Shown here: positions 34,415 to 43,424 of the stretch, in pieces
Layout of the letters: each line of letters starts with the position of its first letter
Position numbering within the stretch: the stretch's first letter is position 1
Assembly (NCBI GenBank): GCA_964516325.1
Contig: CAZFAP010000002.1
Location: forward strand, 22,544 to 86,543
DNA length: 64,000 bases
DNA from: CAZFAP01 sp964516325
GTDB lineage: Bacteria > Auribacterota > JABMQX01
Direction: 5' to 3'
Made by a program: the position numbers and the translations under genes
Notes under the pieces: model-generated
What the model was told of the DNA's origin: nothing
The model's input: only the letters and a program-made list of their open reading frames with translations
Databases searched by the model: none

Positions 34415-37411
34415 TCACTCTTTTTTCTCGTCGGGAGATGCCGACCGCAATGCCTCCAATACGCCCGGGTCCAGCTTAACGCCCAGTTCGCTCGCGCGCT
34501 TTGCTAACTCCTGCGCGACCCCATGTTCTCCCTTTTCCGAGTGGAGGCTCACAAGGATGTCGTACGCCGGTGCGAACCTTGGATTATGGCGAACCTCCTC
34601 GTGATATTCGGTGATCGCTTCGTCAATCTTTTCCAACCGATGAAGTGCCGCCCCGAGGTTGTAGTGAACGTGAGGATACGCCGGTGAGAGCTTCACGACC
34701 TCGCGGTACTCGACGATCGCCTCCATCACCTTTCCGGCTTTGACAAGAGAATTGGCGAGGTTGTAGCGGGCTTTCACAAGACGCGGGTCTAACTCGACCG
34801 CCCGCCGAAGTTCCTGCATAGATTCCTCTTCATTCTGCACTTTTGCGAAGCCTACCCCGAGGTCGTGGTGGTACGTGGCGCTTTTGGGGTCGAGCTTGAT
34901 GGCGGTCCTGAGAGCTTCAATGCCCTCGGCGTCCTTTCCCAGGCTCAGGAGAGCCACCCCAACATTGGCGTGGGTTTTCGCGTCGCTCGCGTCTATCGCA
35001 AGAGCCTTCTGGAGCGCCTCACCGGCTCGCTCGAACTTGCCGAGACTTACGAGACTGTCGCCGAGGGCTCGCAGAGCCTCAAGGTGATTGGGCTGGATTT
35101 GAACGGTTTTCTCAAACAACTCCGCCGCCTGTTCAGTCTTTCCTGTCTGCTTTTTTTGCAGCCCAAGGTTGTAGTAGAACACAGCCCCCGAAGCCGGATG
35201 GCGTGCCACAGCATCCACGAACTTCTGCGTCCGGGCGTCGGGCTTCTCCTGAACAGCGATGGCAAGCCCGAGGCTTCCCCATGCCAGATTGCTCTGGCTG
35301 TCGAGAGAGACAGCGCGCAGTCCCAACTCAACCGCCTGCTCGACATCCCCCGCAAGAGCAAATGCGCGGCACGCCGCCGCACACGCATACGAATTCCCGG
35401 AAAGGCAATAAAGCACGGTTGGGGCTTTGGCGGCCGCCGCCTTGTATTCCTTATCCTCGAGGAGGGAAATCATCGCTTCGAGCTGAATCACCGCGTCGTT
35501 CGGGTCGGCAGTCTCACTCAGTGCCACGATTTCACGTCGGAGGCTTGGCGTGCGAACCTGCGTCAAGACGTACCGGAGCCAATCCGGTTTGGCAGGTGTT
35601 ACCGTCAACGGTTGCGGGTTGTCCCCCAGCGACCGTTCCGCCTCCTCGATGTCCTTTTCCACTCGCCCGATATCTCTGTCGTTGGGCGCGAGAGCGCGAG
35701 CACGCCTGAGCATCCGACGAGCTTCGCGCACAAAGCCCTTGAGAAACCACACCTGAGCCAGGCGCGCCATCGCGGAGGCGTTGAAGGGGTTCACCATCAA
35801 TATCTTGCCGAAATTCTCTTCCGCATGGTCCAGTGCCCCGGCTGCCAGCAGCACCTCCCCCGCGACATCGCAATAATCCTCAAGAATCATTCCGGTCTTT
35901 TCCTCTATTGAGCCGAGACGCAGGTGTATCGCGCACGCTACCGGATTCCCCTGGCGACAGTAGTACCGAGCCATGACCAGGCACGGATACTTCAAATCCT
36001 TCACCATCGGGGCGAAGAAGTAATGCAGCGCAATGGGCAACTCGCCTCTCGCCAGGTGCGCTTTGCCCGTCTCGTACAGAGCCGTTTGGCTCTTTTCGTT
36101 GAGTTCCGAAACGTGCTTCCAATAGGCGAGCGGAGACCGCGAGTGGGAGTTCAACTCGAGTGATCGCAAACCCAGAAACAGAAAACCGGCTGCCAGGACT
36201 GCTTGACCTGCCACTCTGACCCATTGCCGTCGAGCTCGCGCGACGAGCTCGTGAACGCCGCTCACCAACAGCGCGAAACCGACCACTGGAAAGTAAAGAT
36301 ACGTCCAGGAAACGTAATCCACGACGCGGTTGTAGGAAATCGTCGCGTAGGGAATCATGGCAATGAACATGAAGAGGATGCCTAACCCAGCCCAGAGTCT
36401 TTTCGCCAGAGCCACTATGCCAATCACGAGGAGCACGACGTTGAACGCCGCCCAGAACAGGAACTTCGGGTTGTTCCAACGAAAAATCTGCTCGACGGCA
36501 TCGTGGAGAACAGCAGGAATTCCTCGAGTGAGCACGAGACCCCCTGCATACTGTCGCGTGGCGCCCGTCACCGAAAAAAGACCGTGCCAGAATGAACCCT
36601 TGTACAAACCCATATATTTGTAGTGAAGAGGGTGCGGTGTGTACCAAGCCCATAGCGGGAAGAGCGCGACCGGGATTAGGACGAAGGGCCATAACCGAGA
36701 CAACGCGCGCTTCAGCCCGGAGCGCTGATAGGCAAGTTCATAGACGAGAAAAACAAGACCAAGGCAGAGAGTTGCCCTCGCGGTTACGAGGGCCAGGAAG
36801 AAAAGAACCACCGCAGCGAAATACAGAGTCTTTTTCCGGTTTCGCGTGAATGACAGGTAAGCCCTTAAGGAACCGAGAGACAGGGTCAGCCCGAAAAGCA
36901 TGTAGAACTGATTGATGTCATTAACAATGACGGTACAGAGTGGATGCAGTCCGAAAATGGCGGCCGCCGTAAGCGCCACGGTCAGCCGGTGAGTGAAATG
37001 CCGAGCGATGGCAACGACGAGCAGAGTATTGAGAGCGTGAAACCCCAACAGCCACAAATGCCAGAACAGGAGGCTTTCTGAGGGTGCGAAAGTGCGAACG
37101 GCGGCCAGGAGCACATAACTCAAAGGACGAAATTGACCCGACGAAAACAGGAGAAAATCGCGCGATAGGATGTGCGGGACGTTGCGCACGTGAGATAGCA
37201 GCGGCAGCCGCAGGATACTGTCTTCGTGAAGGATCAACGTCGGGGAGCGAAGAGCGACCGAGTAAATCGCGACGAGCACGACAGTCGCCAGCAAGCCTAC
37301 GGTCAACCAGGGGCGGTCTTGTACCCTCTTCAGGAAAGCTGCACTTCTCGCGCTCGGGACCGGGGCAGAGACGGGTGCGCTACCCTTCCTCGCGTGCTTT
37401 CGCTTGGACAT
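34415..37411 (-). CDS. Polytopic membrane protein with C-terminal TPR array
   Basis: A 998-residue protein. The first 430 residues hold about ten hydrophobic segments (for example PWLTVGLLATVVLVAIYSVA, FWHLWLLGFHALNTLLVVAI) in the layout of GT-C type glycosyltransferases and of TMTC-like proteins. The rest is a long tetratricopeptide array with repeats such as ALYETGKAHLARGELPIALHYF, HLEALRALGDSLVSLGKFER, KTHANVGVALLSLGKDAEGI and PHVHYNLGAALHRLEKIDEA. TMTC relatives mannosylate secreted proteins from lipid-linked sugar; that role here is inference. The start overlaps the upstream gene's 3' end by 32 nt, implying translational coupling. Confidence 0.88.
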   Translation of the reverse strand: MSKRKHARKGSAPVSAPVPSARSAAFLKRVQDRPWLTVGLLATVVLVAIYSVALRSPTLILHEDSILRLPLLSHVRNVPHILSRDFLLFSSGQFRPLSYVLLAAVRTFAPSESLLFWHLWLLGFHALNTLLVVAIARHFTHRLTVALTAAAIFGLHPLCTVIVNDINQFYMLFGLTLSLGSLRAYLSFTRNRKKTLYFAAVVLFFLALVTARATLCLGLVFLVYELAYQRSGLKRALSRLWPFVLIPVALFPLWAWYTPHPLHYKYMGLYKGSFWHGLFSVTGATRQYAGGLVLTRGIPAVLHDAVEQIFRWNNPKFLFWAAFNVVLLVIGIVALAKRLWAGLGILFMFIAMIPYATISYNRVVDYVSWTYLYFPVVGFALLVSGVHELVARARRQWVRVAGQAVLAAGFLFLGLRSLELNSHSRSPLAYWKHVSELNEKSQTALYETGKAHLARGELPIALHYFFAPMVKDLKYPCLVMARYYCRQGNPVACAIHLRLGSIEEKTGMILEDYCDVAGEVLLAAGALDHAEENFGKILMVNPFNASAMARLAQVWFLKGFVREARRMLRRARALAPNDRDIGRVEKDIEEAERSLGDNPQPLTVTPAKPDWLRYVLTQVRTPSLRREIVALSETADPNDAVIQLEAMISLLEDKEYKAAAAKAPTVLYCLSGNSYACAAACRAFALAGDVEQAVELGLRAVSLDSQSNLAWGSLGLAIAVQEKPDARTQKFVDAVARHPASGAVFYYNLGLQKKQTGKTEQAAELFEKTVQIQPNHLEALRALGDSLVSLGKFERAGEALQKALAIDASDAKTHANVGVALLSLGKDAEGIEALRTAIKLDPKSATYHHDLGVGFAKVQNEEESMQELRRAVELDPRLVKARYNLANSLVKAGKVMEAIVEYREVVKLSPAYPHVHYNLGAALHRLEKIDEAITEYHEEVRHNPRFAPAYDILVSLHSEKGEHGVAQELAKRASELGVKLDPGVLEALRSASPDEKKE

Positions 37412-39239
37412 CGCCGTAGTCTTCTTCGAGCTTTCTCTTTTTTACGACCCGGGGCGTTTTCTCCACTCGGATGGCTTCAAAGAGGTCGGCTTCTCTAATT
37501 CCCGGATTGCGGGCAACAAATTCCGGGATATTGAAGCTGGCGTCGGGCTTTCTTTTCATCGGCAAGCGGATCGCCGGAGAAGCGCGCCCGCCATCGTCTA
37601 TGTGCGTGAGGTACAGATAAGCGTAGATGCCCCCTTCGCGCTTGGACGCGAACACAAGCCAGCGAGCGTTCGAACTCCAACTATGCCACGAATCCGCAGC
37701 GTATGCCGCGTTGCATTCCAACCGGTGAGCCGGCCCCTTCAGGTCGCCGGGCTTGACGTAAATGTCGCTCGAGGACCGTATGAGGTCTCCGCCGTCGCAC
37801 TCGCAAAAAGACAGCCACCTGCCGTCGGGACTGAACCGCGGGAAGTAGTTGCTCCGCCCATTGCTCGAAGCGTCTTGCACAGGCGTCGGCGCCCCGCCCT
37901 TTCCGCCATCAAATGCGATGGAGTAGAGGTCAAAACAGATGTACGCGGGATGCGCTCCCATCGGACTCCGCGAGAAGACAATGAGACTCCCGTCGGGAGA
38001 CCATCGGGGATAGATTTCCAGCGTGTCTGGACTCGAAGCCCCCGGAAGAAGATACGCCTCGTTCCGACCCGGGTCGTAGATGGCAATGTCGGAAGTGGAC
38101 ATGCCCGCGAGTTGCGTCTCATAAAGGATGGGCTTCAACGCGGCGATCTTCTGATTGGCCGAGAAAGCGAGCTTCCCACCGTCGGGCGACCACGCCATGA
38201 ACGTGGTCATCTGAATCTCAAAAGGCAACTGCGCCCGGTAACCGCTCCCTCGATCAATGTCATAGATGCCGAGATAAACCGGGAGCTTCTGTCCGGGGGC
38301 GGCAAGACTTCGGATTTGCAGGCTCAGCTTGCCGGTGTTCCCCTCTTTGCTGGAAAATGCGTGGCAGTTCACGCAGTATCTCCGCCGCGCAGACAGGAAC
38401 AGCCTCGGTTCGTCCTCACGGACATCTCGCACGAAAAGGTCCGGGGTCTTGGAGGAACTGAAAGGCGGCTCGACGAGACGATAGACAATATAATTGTCGG
38501 CTGGGTCGCGCGCTATCCTGAAACGCACGATTTCCGAAGCTTGAATGACGCCGAGTTTTTTCCCGTCCTCATCCAGTTTCACTCCCTTGACCTGAAGTCG
38601 CACATCGCAAGTGATTCCCTCCCGACGCAGCCGCTCCCAGAGTCTCGACGGGAAACGCCACGTCTTTTCGGTCGTAAGGAACATCAACCTCTCTCGGCGC
38701 TCGCCAATCTCGATGACGACTTGCCACAAATCGTTCCGAGGGTCCTCCCATTCGACATACGGTGGGCACAGATTCGGAGGAAACAACGACCCTTCTTCTG
38801 GATAGACAATCTGGAGCGTCCGAGAAGGACGGCGGTCACGATACGCCGACGGCGAGCGAAGGCGCGCCACGGGCGTGGCGCCCGTCGTGCCATCCACCAA
38901 ACTCTCCTCCGCACGCCTTCTCAATGCGGCGTCCACATCGTCGCGCGACTCCCCGTCCACCCAGGGAATTTCCCCCTCGTTCGATTCTGTCGCAAACTCA
39001 GAGTCTTTTGAAGCCGGCTCCGCAGCCTTCTCCTCCTTGTTCAGGTACTCGGCCAAGTTATAGACGACGCGGGGATAGTAGGCCGGTTCCTCTCTCGGAC
39101 AAATCTGGAATGGCGCAGCAAACAAAGCACCAAGCCTCGCATTTCGCACGCCATGCAACGCTATCTGGGCAGCGCACACAACCGCGGCAACGGCAACGAG
39201 AACAATGGCTATTTTCACTGCACGAGATGGACTCTTCAT
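37380..39239 (-). CDS. TolB-like beta-propeller protein with CXXCH motif
   Basis: A 619-residue protein with an N-terminal signal-anchor (AVKIAIVLVAVAAVVCAAQI) and a C-terminal beta-propeller with TolB/PD40 repeats: MAWSPDGGKLAFSANQ, PRWSPDGSLIVFSRSP, PRFSPDGRWLSFCECD and SWSSNARWLVFASKR. A single haem-attachment-like CVNCH lies at about residues 289-293. The protein is expected in the periplasm. It is co-transcribed with the membrane TPR protein (32-nt overlap), so the two probably act together at the cell envelope. The ATG at 39239 is chosen because the signal-anchor starts there; an ATG at 39296 is the alternative. Confidence 0.85.
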   Translation of the reverse strand: MKSPSRAVKIAIVLVAVAAVVCAAQIALHGVRNARLGALFAAPFQICPREEPAYYPRVVYNLAEYLNKEEKAAEPASKDSEFATESNEGEIPWVDGESRDDVDAALRRRAEESLVDGTTGATPVARLRSPSAYRDRRPSRTLQIVYPEEGSLFPPNLCPPYVEWEDPRNDLWQVVIEIGERRERLMFLTTEKTWRFPSRLWERLRREGITCDVRLQVKGVKLDEDGKKLGVIQASEIVRFRIARDPADNYIVYRLVEPPFSSSKTPDLFVRDVREDEPRLFLSARRRYCVNCHAFSSKEGNTGKLSLQIRSLAAPGQKLPVYLGIYDIDRGSGYRAQLPFEIQMTTFMAWSPDGGKLAFSANQKIAALKPILYETQLAGMSTSDIAIYDPGRNEAYLLPGASSPDTLEIYPRWSPDGSLIVFSRSPMGAHPAYICFDLYSIAFDGGKGGAPTPVQDASSNGRSNYFPRFSPDGRWLSFCECDGGDLIRSSSDIYVKPGDLKGPAHRLECNAAYAADSWHSWSSNARWLVFASKREGGIYAYLYLTHIDDGGRASPAIRLPMKRKPDASFNIPEFVARNPGIREADLFEAIRVEKTPRVVKKRKLEEDYGDVQAKAREEG

Positions 39240-39419
39240 TCGCTCTTTTTCGCCTCTTCTCCGAGTTAAATCGGAAGGAATCCGACCTGCATTCATAACA
39301 ATGCCGCGCCCAGAGGTACCCGTCAACCCCCTTCCTTGGTCCTGTGCGGCTGCCCGCAGCAGGCAAGTGGAGAGACCCTATGGCGAGGTCCCCTCGTGCC
39401 CGGTCTCGCAGGATAAGTA

Positions 39420-40196
39420 TCAACTCATCAGCAACCCTCCGCTGAGGCCGATGGATTGCCCCGTCATGTAGCTGGACTCCTCGCTGGCGAGAAAGAGGGC
39501 AAGCTCCGCGACGTCCTCGACGGTGCACAGCCGTTTCAACGGGACTCTCTCCGTGACGTACTCCGCCACCTCTTCAGGGAGAATCCCCTTCTTCTTCGCG
39601 TAATCCTGTCTCATTTCCTCCCACATGCGAGTCGGAACGATGCCGGGGCAGATGGCGTTCACGCGGATTTGGCTTCGAGCGAACTCTCTCGCCAGGCTCT
39701 GGGTCAGACCGATTAGCCCGGCTTTCGATGCGCAATATGCCGCGTAGCAGTCCGTCCCCTCCTTTCCCGCCAGGGAACCAATATTGATGATTGTTCCCCC
39801 ACCGTGAGCAAGCATGACCGGGACCGCCGCTTTGCACATCAAGAACGCGCCGGTCAGGTTCGTCTGCAGCGTTCGCTCCCAGACTTCCTCCGTCGTCTCC
39901 AAGAACGGGAGAATCTTTGATATCCCTGCGTTGTTGACGAGAATGTTGACGCTGCCGAAGGCGGCGACGGTTCGCTCGACGATTTCAGAGGCAGCTGACG
40001 ATTCACCAACATCCCCCGGAACGAAAATCGCCTTCCCCCGAAGGTGCTCGATTTCCCTCACGGCGGCTGACGCGGCTTCTTCGCGGATGTCGTTGAGCGC
40101 CAACCGTGCCCCTTCCCGGGCAAATCTCTTGGCAATTGCCAGTCCGATTCCGCCTCCCGCGCCCGTGATAATCGCCGCTCTGTCTTTGAGCTTCAT
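39420..40196 (-). CDS. Short-chain dehydrogenase/reductase
   Basis: A 258-residue classical SDR acting on a hydroxy or keto substrate with NAD(P). It has the cofactor motif TGAGGGIG (11-18), NNAG (88-91), and the catalytic triad S141, Y154 and K158 in the YxxxK pattern. The C-terminal YMTGQSIGLSGGLLMS is the usual SDR ending with VDGG replaced by LSGG. No signal peptide is present, so it is cytoplasmic. It lies 36 nt downstream of the amidohydrolase gene on the same strand and may share its transcript. The ribosome-binding site is weak. Resemblance to FabG/glucose dehydrogenase-type SDRs does not define a substrate. Confidence 0.93.
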   Translation of the reverse strand: MKLKDRAAIITGAGGGIGLAIAKRFAREGARLALNDIREEAASAAVREIEHLRGKAIFVPGDVGESSAASEIVERTVAAFGSVNILVNNAGISKILPFLETTEEVWERTLQTNLTGAFLMCKAAVPVMLAHGGGTIINIGSLAGKEGTDCYAAYCASKAGLIGLTQSLAREFARSQIRVNAICPGIVPTRMWEEMRQDYAKKKGILPEEVAEYVTERVPLKRLCTVEDVAELALFLASEESSYMTGQSIGLSGGLLMS

Positions 40197-40232
40197 ATCC
40201 CCAGCATCTCGGAGGGTCGTATCGTGCGTGTG

Positions 40233-41372
40233 TTACTTCTCCGCCCCGACAAGCACCGCTTTCGGGTCCACGCCGTACAGAAGCCTCATCGCGTTCTTGT
40301 AATAGACCTTCTCCAGCACCTCTTTTGGAAGGTAGATTCCGTAAATCATCCAGAAGCCCTGGAGGTGGTGGCTCGCCGAGCAGTCGAAATACTCGTCGTC
40401 CGTCTCGAGAAAACGGTAATTGACGCGGTAGGCGTCGCGCCACGGGGGCGTATCTGTGCCAAAGGTTATCCGATCCTGATACTTGATGAAGAAGCGGCGC
40501 GCCGTGTACGGCTGGCGGCCCAGTTCGCTGATGCGCGCATCAATATCGGCGTGCATATTCGGGTAAGTGTCGAGCCATTTCCCGACGGCGCCGAGGTCCT
40601 CCGGGTTGTTCGCCATGTGGGCGCACATGAAAATCGTGTTTGGATGGCGGGCGATCATCCGGTTGCGCTGCTCGAGAAGCTCGTTCCTCGACGGATAGCC
40701 GCCTCCGTAGAACAGCCAGTTGGGGTGAGCGTTCAGCTCGTGCCACCGCTCGTTAAACCGGTCGAGCGGAGTGAAGAAGGCGGCAGGATCGCTCGTGTGA
40801 ATAACGACGGGGCGTTTGTATTTCGCGCACGTCTCCCAGATCGGATCGAGGAGCGGGTCGTCTATTTTGAGGAGCGTTCCGTTCTTATGCTTGACCCAAA
40901 GCCCAAGGCTCTTGTGCATCTTCAGCCCCTTGGCGCCGATCTCGAACGCCTGAGCCAGGCTCTTCGCCTCCCTTTCGCTCCAACTTGGCTCGTCGAGTCC
41001 GTTCCAGTCAATCAGGGCGAACGTCAAAAAACGCCCCGGGTACGCATTGTCCCACTTGTCGAGACTTTTCCTTATCTCGTCGAGGTTGCTGCCGCCGTCG
41101 AGGTTCACGACGACACGCACTCCGGCAGCGTCCATCTCCTCCAGGCATCTTTTCACATCGCGATACCCACCGAGATGATTATGCGCGTCAATGACCGGAA
41201 ACGCCGGCTTCGTGATCTCGGTTACCTTCGTGACCAGCATCGCACGTGGCTGCCAGTCCTTCAGCTTCAACTCCCGAATGTCCTCCTGCGCCGCAAGTAG
41301 CGAGAAGGAGACGAACAGAAGCAACACGCTTGCACTGAATACCGCGTAGCCGGATGGGGATTTGTGTTTCAT
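40233..41372 (-). CDS. Secreted amidohydrolase-2 family metal hydrolase
   Basis: A 379-residue protein with a signal peptide (MKHKSPSGYAVFSASVLLLF). The TIM-barrel metal site is visible: H64 and H66 in IDAHNHLGG, PVVIHTSDP, NTIFMCAHMANNPED and TFGTDTPPW. This is the amidohydrolase-related family that includes 2-pyrone-4,6-dicarboxylate lactonases and decarboxylases, so it may open a lactone or decarboxylate an acid. The start at 41372 coincides with the signal peptide; a longer frame to 41552 is unsupported and would overlap the promoter at 41437-41464. It is probably the first gene of a two-gene unit with the SDR. Confidence 0.88.
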   Translation of the reverse strand: MKHKSPSGYAVFSASVLLLFVSFSLLAAQEDIRELKLKDWQPRAMLVTKVTEITKPAFPVIDAHNHLGGYRDVKRCLEEMDAAGVRVVVNLDGGSNLDEIRKSLDKWDNAYPGRFLTFALIDWNGLDEPSWSEREAKSLAQAFEIGAKGLKMHKSLGLWVKHKNGTLLKIDDPLLDPIWETCAKYKRPVVIHTSDPAAFFTPLDRFNERWHELNAHPNWLFYGGGYPSRNELLEQRNRMIARHPNTIFMCAHMANNPEDLGAVGKWLDTYPNMHADIDARISELGRQPYTARRFFIKYQDRITFGTDTPPWRDAYRVNYRFLETDDEYFDCSASHHLQGFWMIYGIYLPKEVLEKVYYKNAMRLLYGVDPKAVLVGAEK

Positions 41373-41436
41373 GGCTTGCCTCTCTTGTCCTTGTCGGTGA
41401 GTCAGAGTCTGGGGAACGTCACCTTTCTCGGAAGCA

Positions 41437-41464
41437 ATGATAGCCGTCAGCCCGCCTCTGTCAA
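41437..41464 (-). promoter_or_regulatory. Sigma-70-type promoter
   Basis: On the reverse strand TTGACA (41464-41459) and TATCAT (41442-41437) are spaced by 16 nt. They lie 65 nt upstream of the amidohydrolase start at 41372, and their position supports that shorter start. Confidence 0.6.
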
Positions 41465-41617
41465 ACGATTTCAAGCCCTCGGCGTTGGTTGCGGAGACTT
41501 CACGCTGCTCGAAGTCCCATCGCCAGCCGACGTCGCGCGCGGAGACCCGCACTCATTCATTTTTCATCGAATCTTCGGACTTTATGGATTAGAATACGAT
41601 GGTCAGGATGGAGATGA

Positions 41618-42592
41618 ATGGGCGAGTTGCCGGTTACCCTTGAAGACATCGTCGCCGCGAGAGAGAGGATAGCGCCCTATCTCCCGCGGACACCGGTCTA
41701 CCAGTACCCCGGGCTGTCAAAGCTCCTCGGTTTTTCCTACTATCTGAAGCACGAGAACCATCAGCCTGTCGGCGCCTTCAAGGTGCGCGGGGGCGTGAAC
41801 CTTATATCTCAGTTGACCGGCGAGGAAAAGCTCCGTGGCGTCATCTGCGCGACGCGAGGAAACCATGGGCAATCTATCGCCTATGCCGCGAAGCTCTTTG
41901 GCGTGCAGGCGCATATCGTCGTGCCCCAAGGAAACAATCCCGAGAAGAACGCGGCGATGGAGGACCTCGGCGCGGAACTGGTCGTTCATGGGAAGGATTT
42001 CGACGAGGCGGTCCTGAAAGCAGATCAGTTGCAGAGAGAATGCGGTTATCGGTACATTCACAGCGCTAACGAGCCGATGCTGATCGCTGGCGTCGGCACC
42101 TACGCGCTGGAGATATTCGAGACCCTTTCGGCGGTGGACGTCATTATTGTGCCGATTGGTTTAGGAAGCGGCATCAGCGGCGTCTGTATCGTGGCGAAGA
42201 AACTCAGCCCTCACACTCGAATCATCGGCGTCCAGGCAGAAAGGGCGCCCGCCGTCTGCCTCTCCTGGCGCCAGAAGAGAGTTGTTACGACTGAATCCGC
42301 CGACACAATCGCCGATGGTTTGGCGACGAGGGTGCCGGCTCCGATGACACTCGATATCATCAACAGGTATGTGGACGACATCGTCCTTCTGACCGAGCAG
42401 GAAATCATTGACGGAGTGGGTCTCCTTCTGCGAGAAACACATAACCTCGCGGAAGGCGCCGGCGCCGCCTCGACAGCCGCAGCTTTGAAGCTTCGCAATC
42501 GGCTGAAGCGAAAACGCGTCGTCGGCATTCTTTCAGGTGGCAACATAGACCGCGAAACCCTGAAGACCGTCTTGCAGTCCTCGCGATTTTGA
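41618..42592 (+). CDS. Threonine/serine dehydratase-like PLP enzyme
   Basis: A 324-residue fold-type II PLP protein of the IlvA/TdcB/EutB group. K55 in GAFKVRGG binds PLP, RGNHGQS binds its phosphate through the Asn-Gly-His segment, and LSGGNIDRE closes the site. The C-terminal regulatory ACT domain of biosynthetic IlvA is absent, so it is more like the catabolic TdcB or serine racemase type. It would deaminate L-threonine or L-serine to a 2-keto acid. It precedes the corrinoid protein gene by 91 nt; a shared pathway is possible but not shown. GGAG lies a few nt before the ATG. Confidence 0.92.
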   Translation: MGELPVTLEDIVAARERIAPYLPRTPVYQYPGLSKLLGFSYYLKHENHQPVGAFKVRGGVNLISQLTGEEKLRGVICATRGNHGQSIAYAAKLFGVQAHIVVPQGNNPEKNAAMEDLGAELVVHGKDFDEAVLKADQLQRECGYRYIHSANEPMLIAGVGTYALEIFETLSAVDVIIVPIGLGSGISGVCIVAKKLSPHTRIIGVQAERAPAVCLSWRQKRVVTTESADTIADGLATRVPAPMTLDIINRYVDDIVLLTEQEIIDGVGLLLRETHNLAEGAGAASTAAALKLRNRLKRKRVVGILSGGNIDRETLKTVLQSSRF

Positions 42593-42683
42593 ACAAGAAA
42601 TGAGTGCCATTGGCGCACAACCCTGCCGTCAAGGAGGCAGATTGGTTTGACCGAGAGGATGACTGAGAAAGGAGAAACGAGAT

Positions 42684-43343
42684 ATGCGCAAAGCGGAAAT
42701 TCTAAAGGCGTTGGCGGACGCCGTGGACAAATTAGACGTTGCCGCCGGAGAAAGGTTGGCGAAGGAAGCCCTTGACGCGGGCATCCCGCCGTATGAGATC
42801 ATCGCGGACGGGCTGTCCAAAGGAATGCAGGTCGTCGGAGAGAAGTTCAAGTGCGCGGAAGTCTATCTTCCGGAGGTCCTGGTAGCTTGTGATGTCTATT
42901 ACGCGGGCTTGAACGTCGTCCGTCCGCACATCAGGCCAGGCGACAGGGAGCGCTTCGTCGGCACCATGGTCATCGGGACAATCCACGGCGACGTGCACAC
43001 CGTCGGGAAGGACGTGGCGATTCCGGTATTTGAGGCAGCTGGATTCCACGTAATTGACCTCGGCGCGCCGGTCCCCGACGAGAAGTTTGTCGAAGCCATT
43101 AAGGAGCATAAGCCGCAACTCGTCGGTCTCGGTACATACATGACCTCAACGTTCATGCACACGAAGGAGACCGTCCGGAAAATCGCCGACGCCGGACTGC
43201 GCGATAAGGTGAAAGTGATTTGTGGAGGACCTTCCGTCAGCCCCGAGGCAGCCCGAAGGCTTGGCGCCGACGACGCCAGCGATAACGCCTGGGAAGCTGT
43301 CGAGAAAATGAGGAAGCTTGTGGCAGAACTTGCGAAAGCCTGA
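42684..43343 (+). CDS. Corrinoid (B12-binding) methyltransferase protein
   Basis: A 219-residue cytoplasmic cobalamin carrier of the MtaC/MtbC/MtmC type. The N-terminal helical cap (residues 1-90, with IADGLSKGMQVVGEKF) is followed by the Rossmann-like B12 domain, where D103-x-H105-x-x-G108 in HGDVHTVGKD gives the lower-ligand histidine, with GLGTYMTST and VICGGPSVSP further on. It shuttles a methyl group between a substrate methyltransferase and an acceptor methyltransferase. AAAGGAG precedes the ATG. The acceptor-type enzyme follows at 43425, so the two likely form the core of a methyl-transfer operon. Confidence 0.94.
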   Translation: MRKAEILKALADAVDKLDVAAGERLAKEALDAGIPPYEIIADGLSKGMQVVGEKFKCAEVYLPEVLVACDVYYAGLNVVRPHIRPGDRERFVGTMVIGTIHGDVHTVGKDVAIPVFEAAGFHVIDLGAPVPDEKFVEAIKEHKPQLVGLGTYMTSTFMHTKETVRKIADAGLRDKVKVICGGPSVSPEAARRLGADDASDNAWEAVEKMRKLVAELAKA

Positions 43344-43424
43344 GAGGCTGTGCTTGAGGAAGAAACCTTTTGTGGAAAACACTCTCGCCTGCAAGGGCAG
43401 TGCCCAATACATGGAGGAGCAGAG

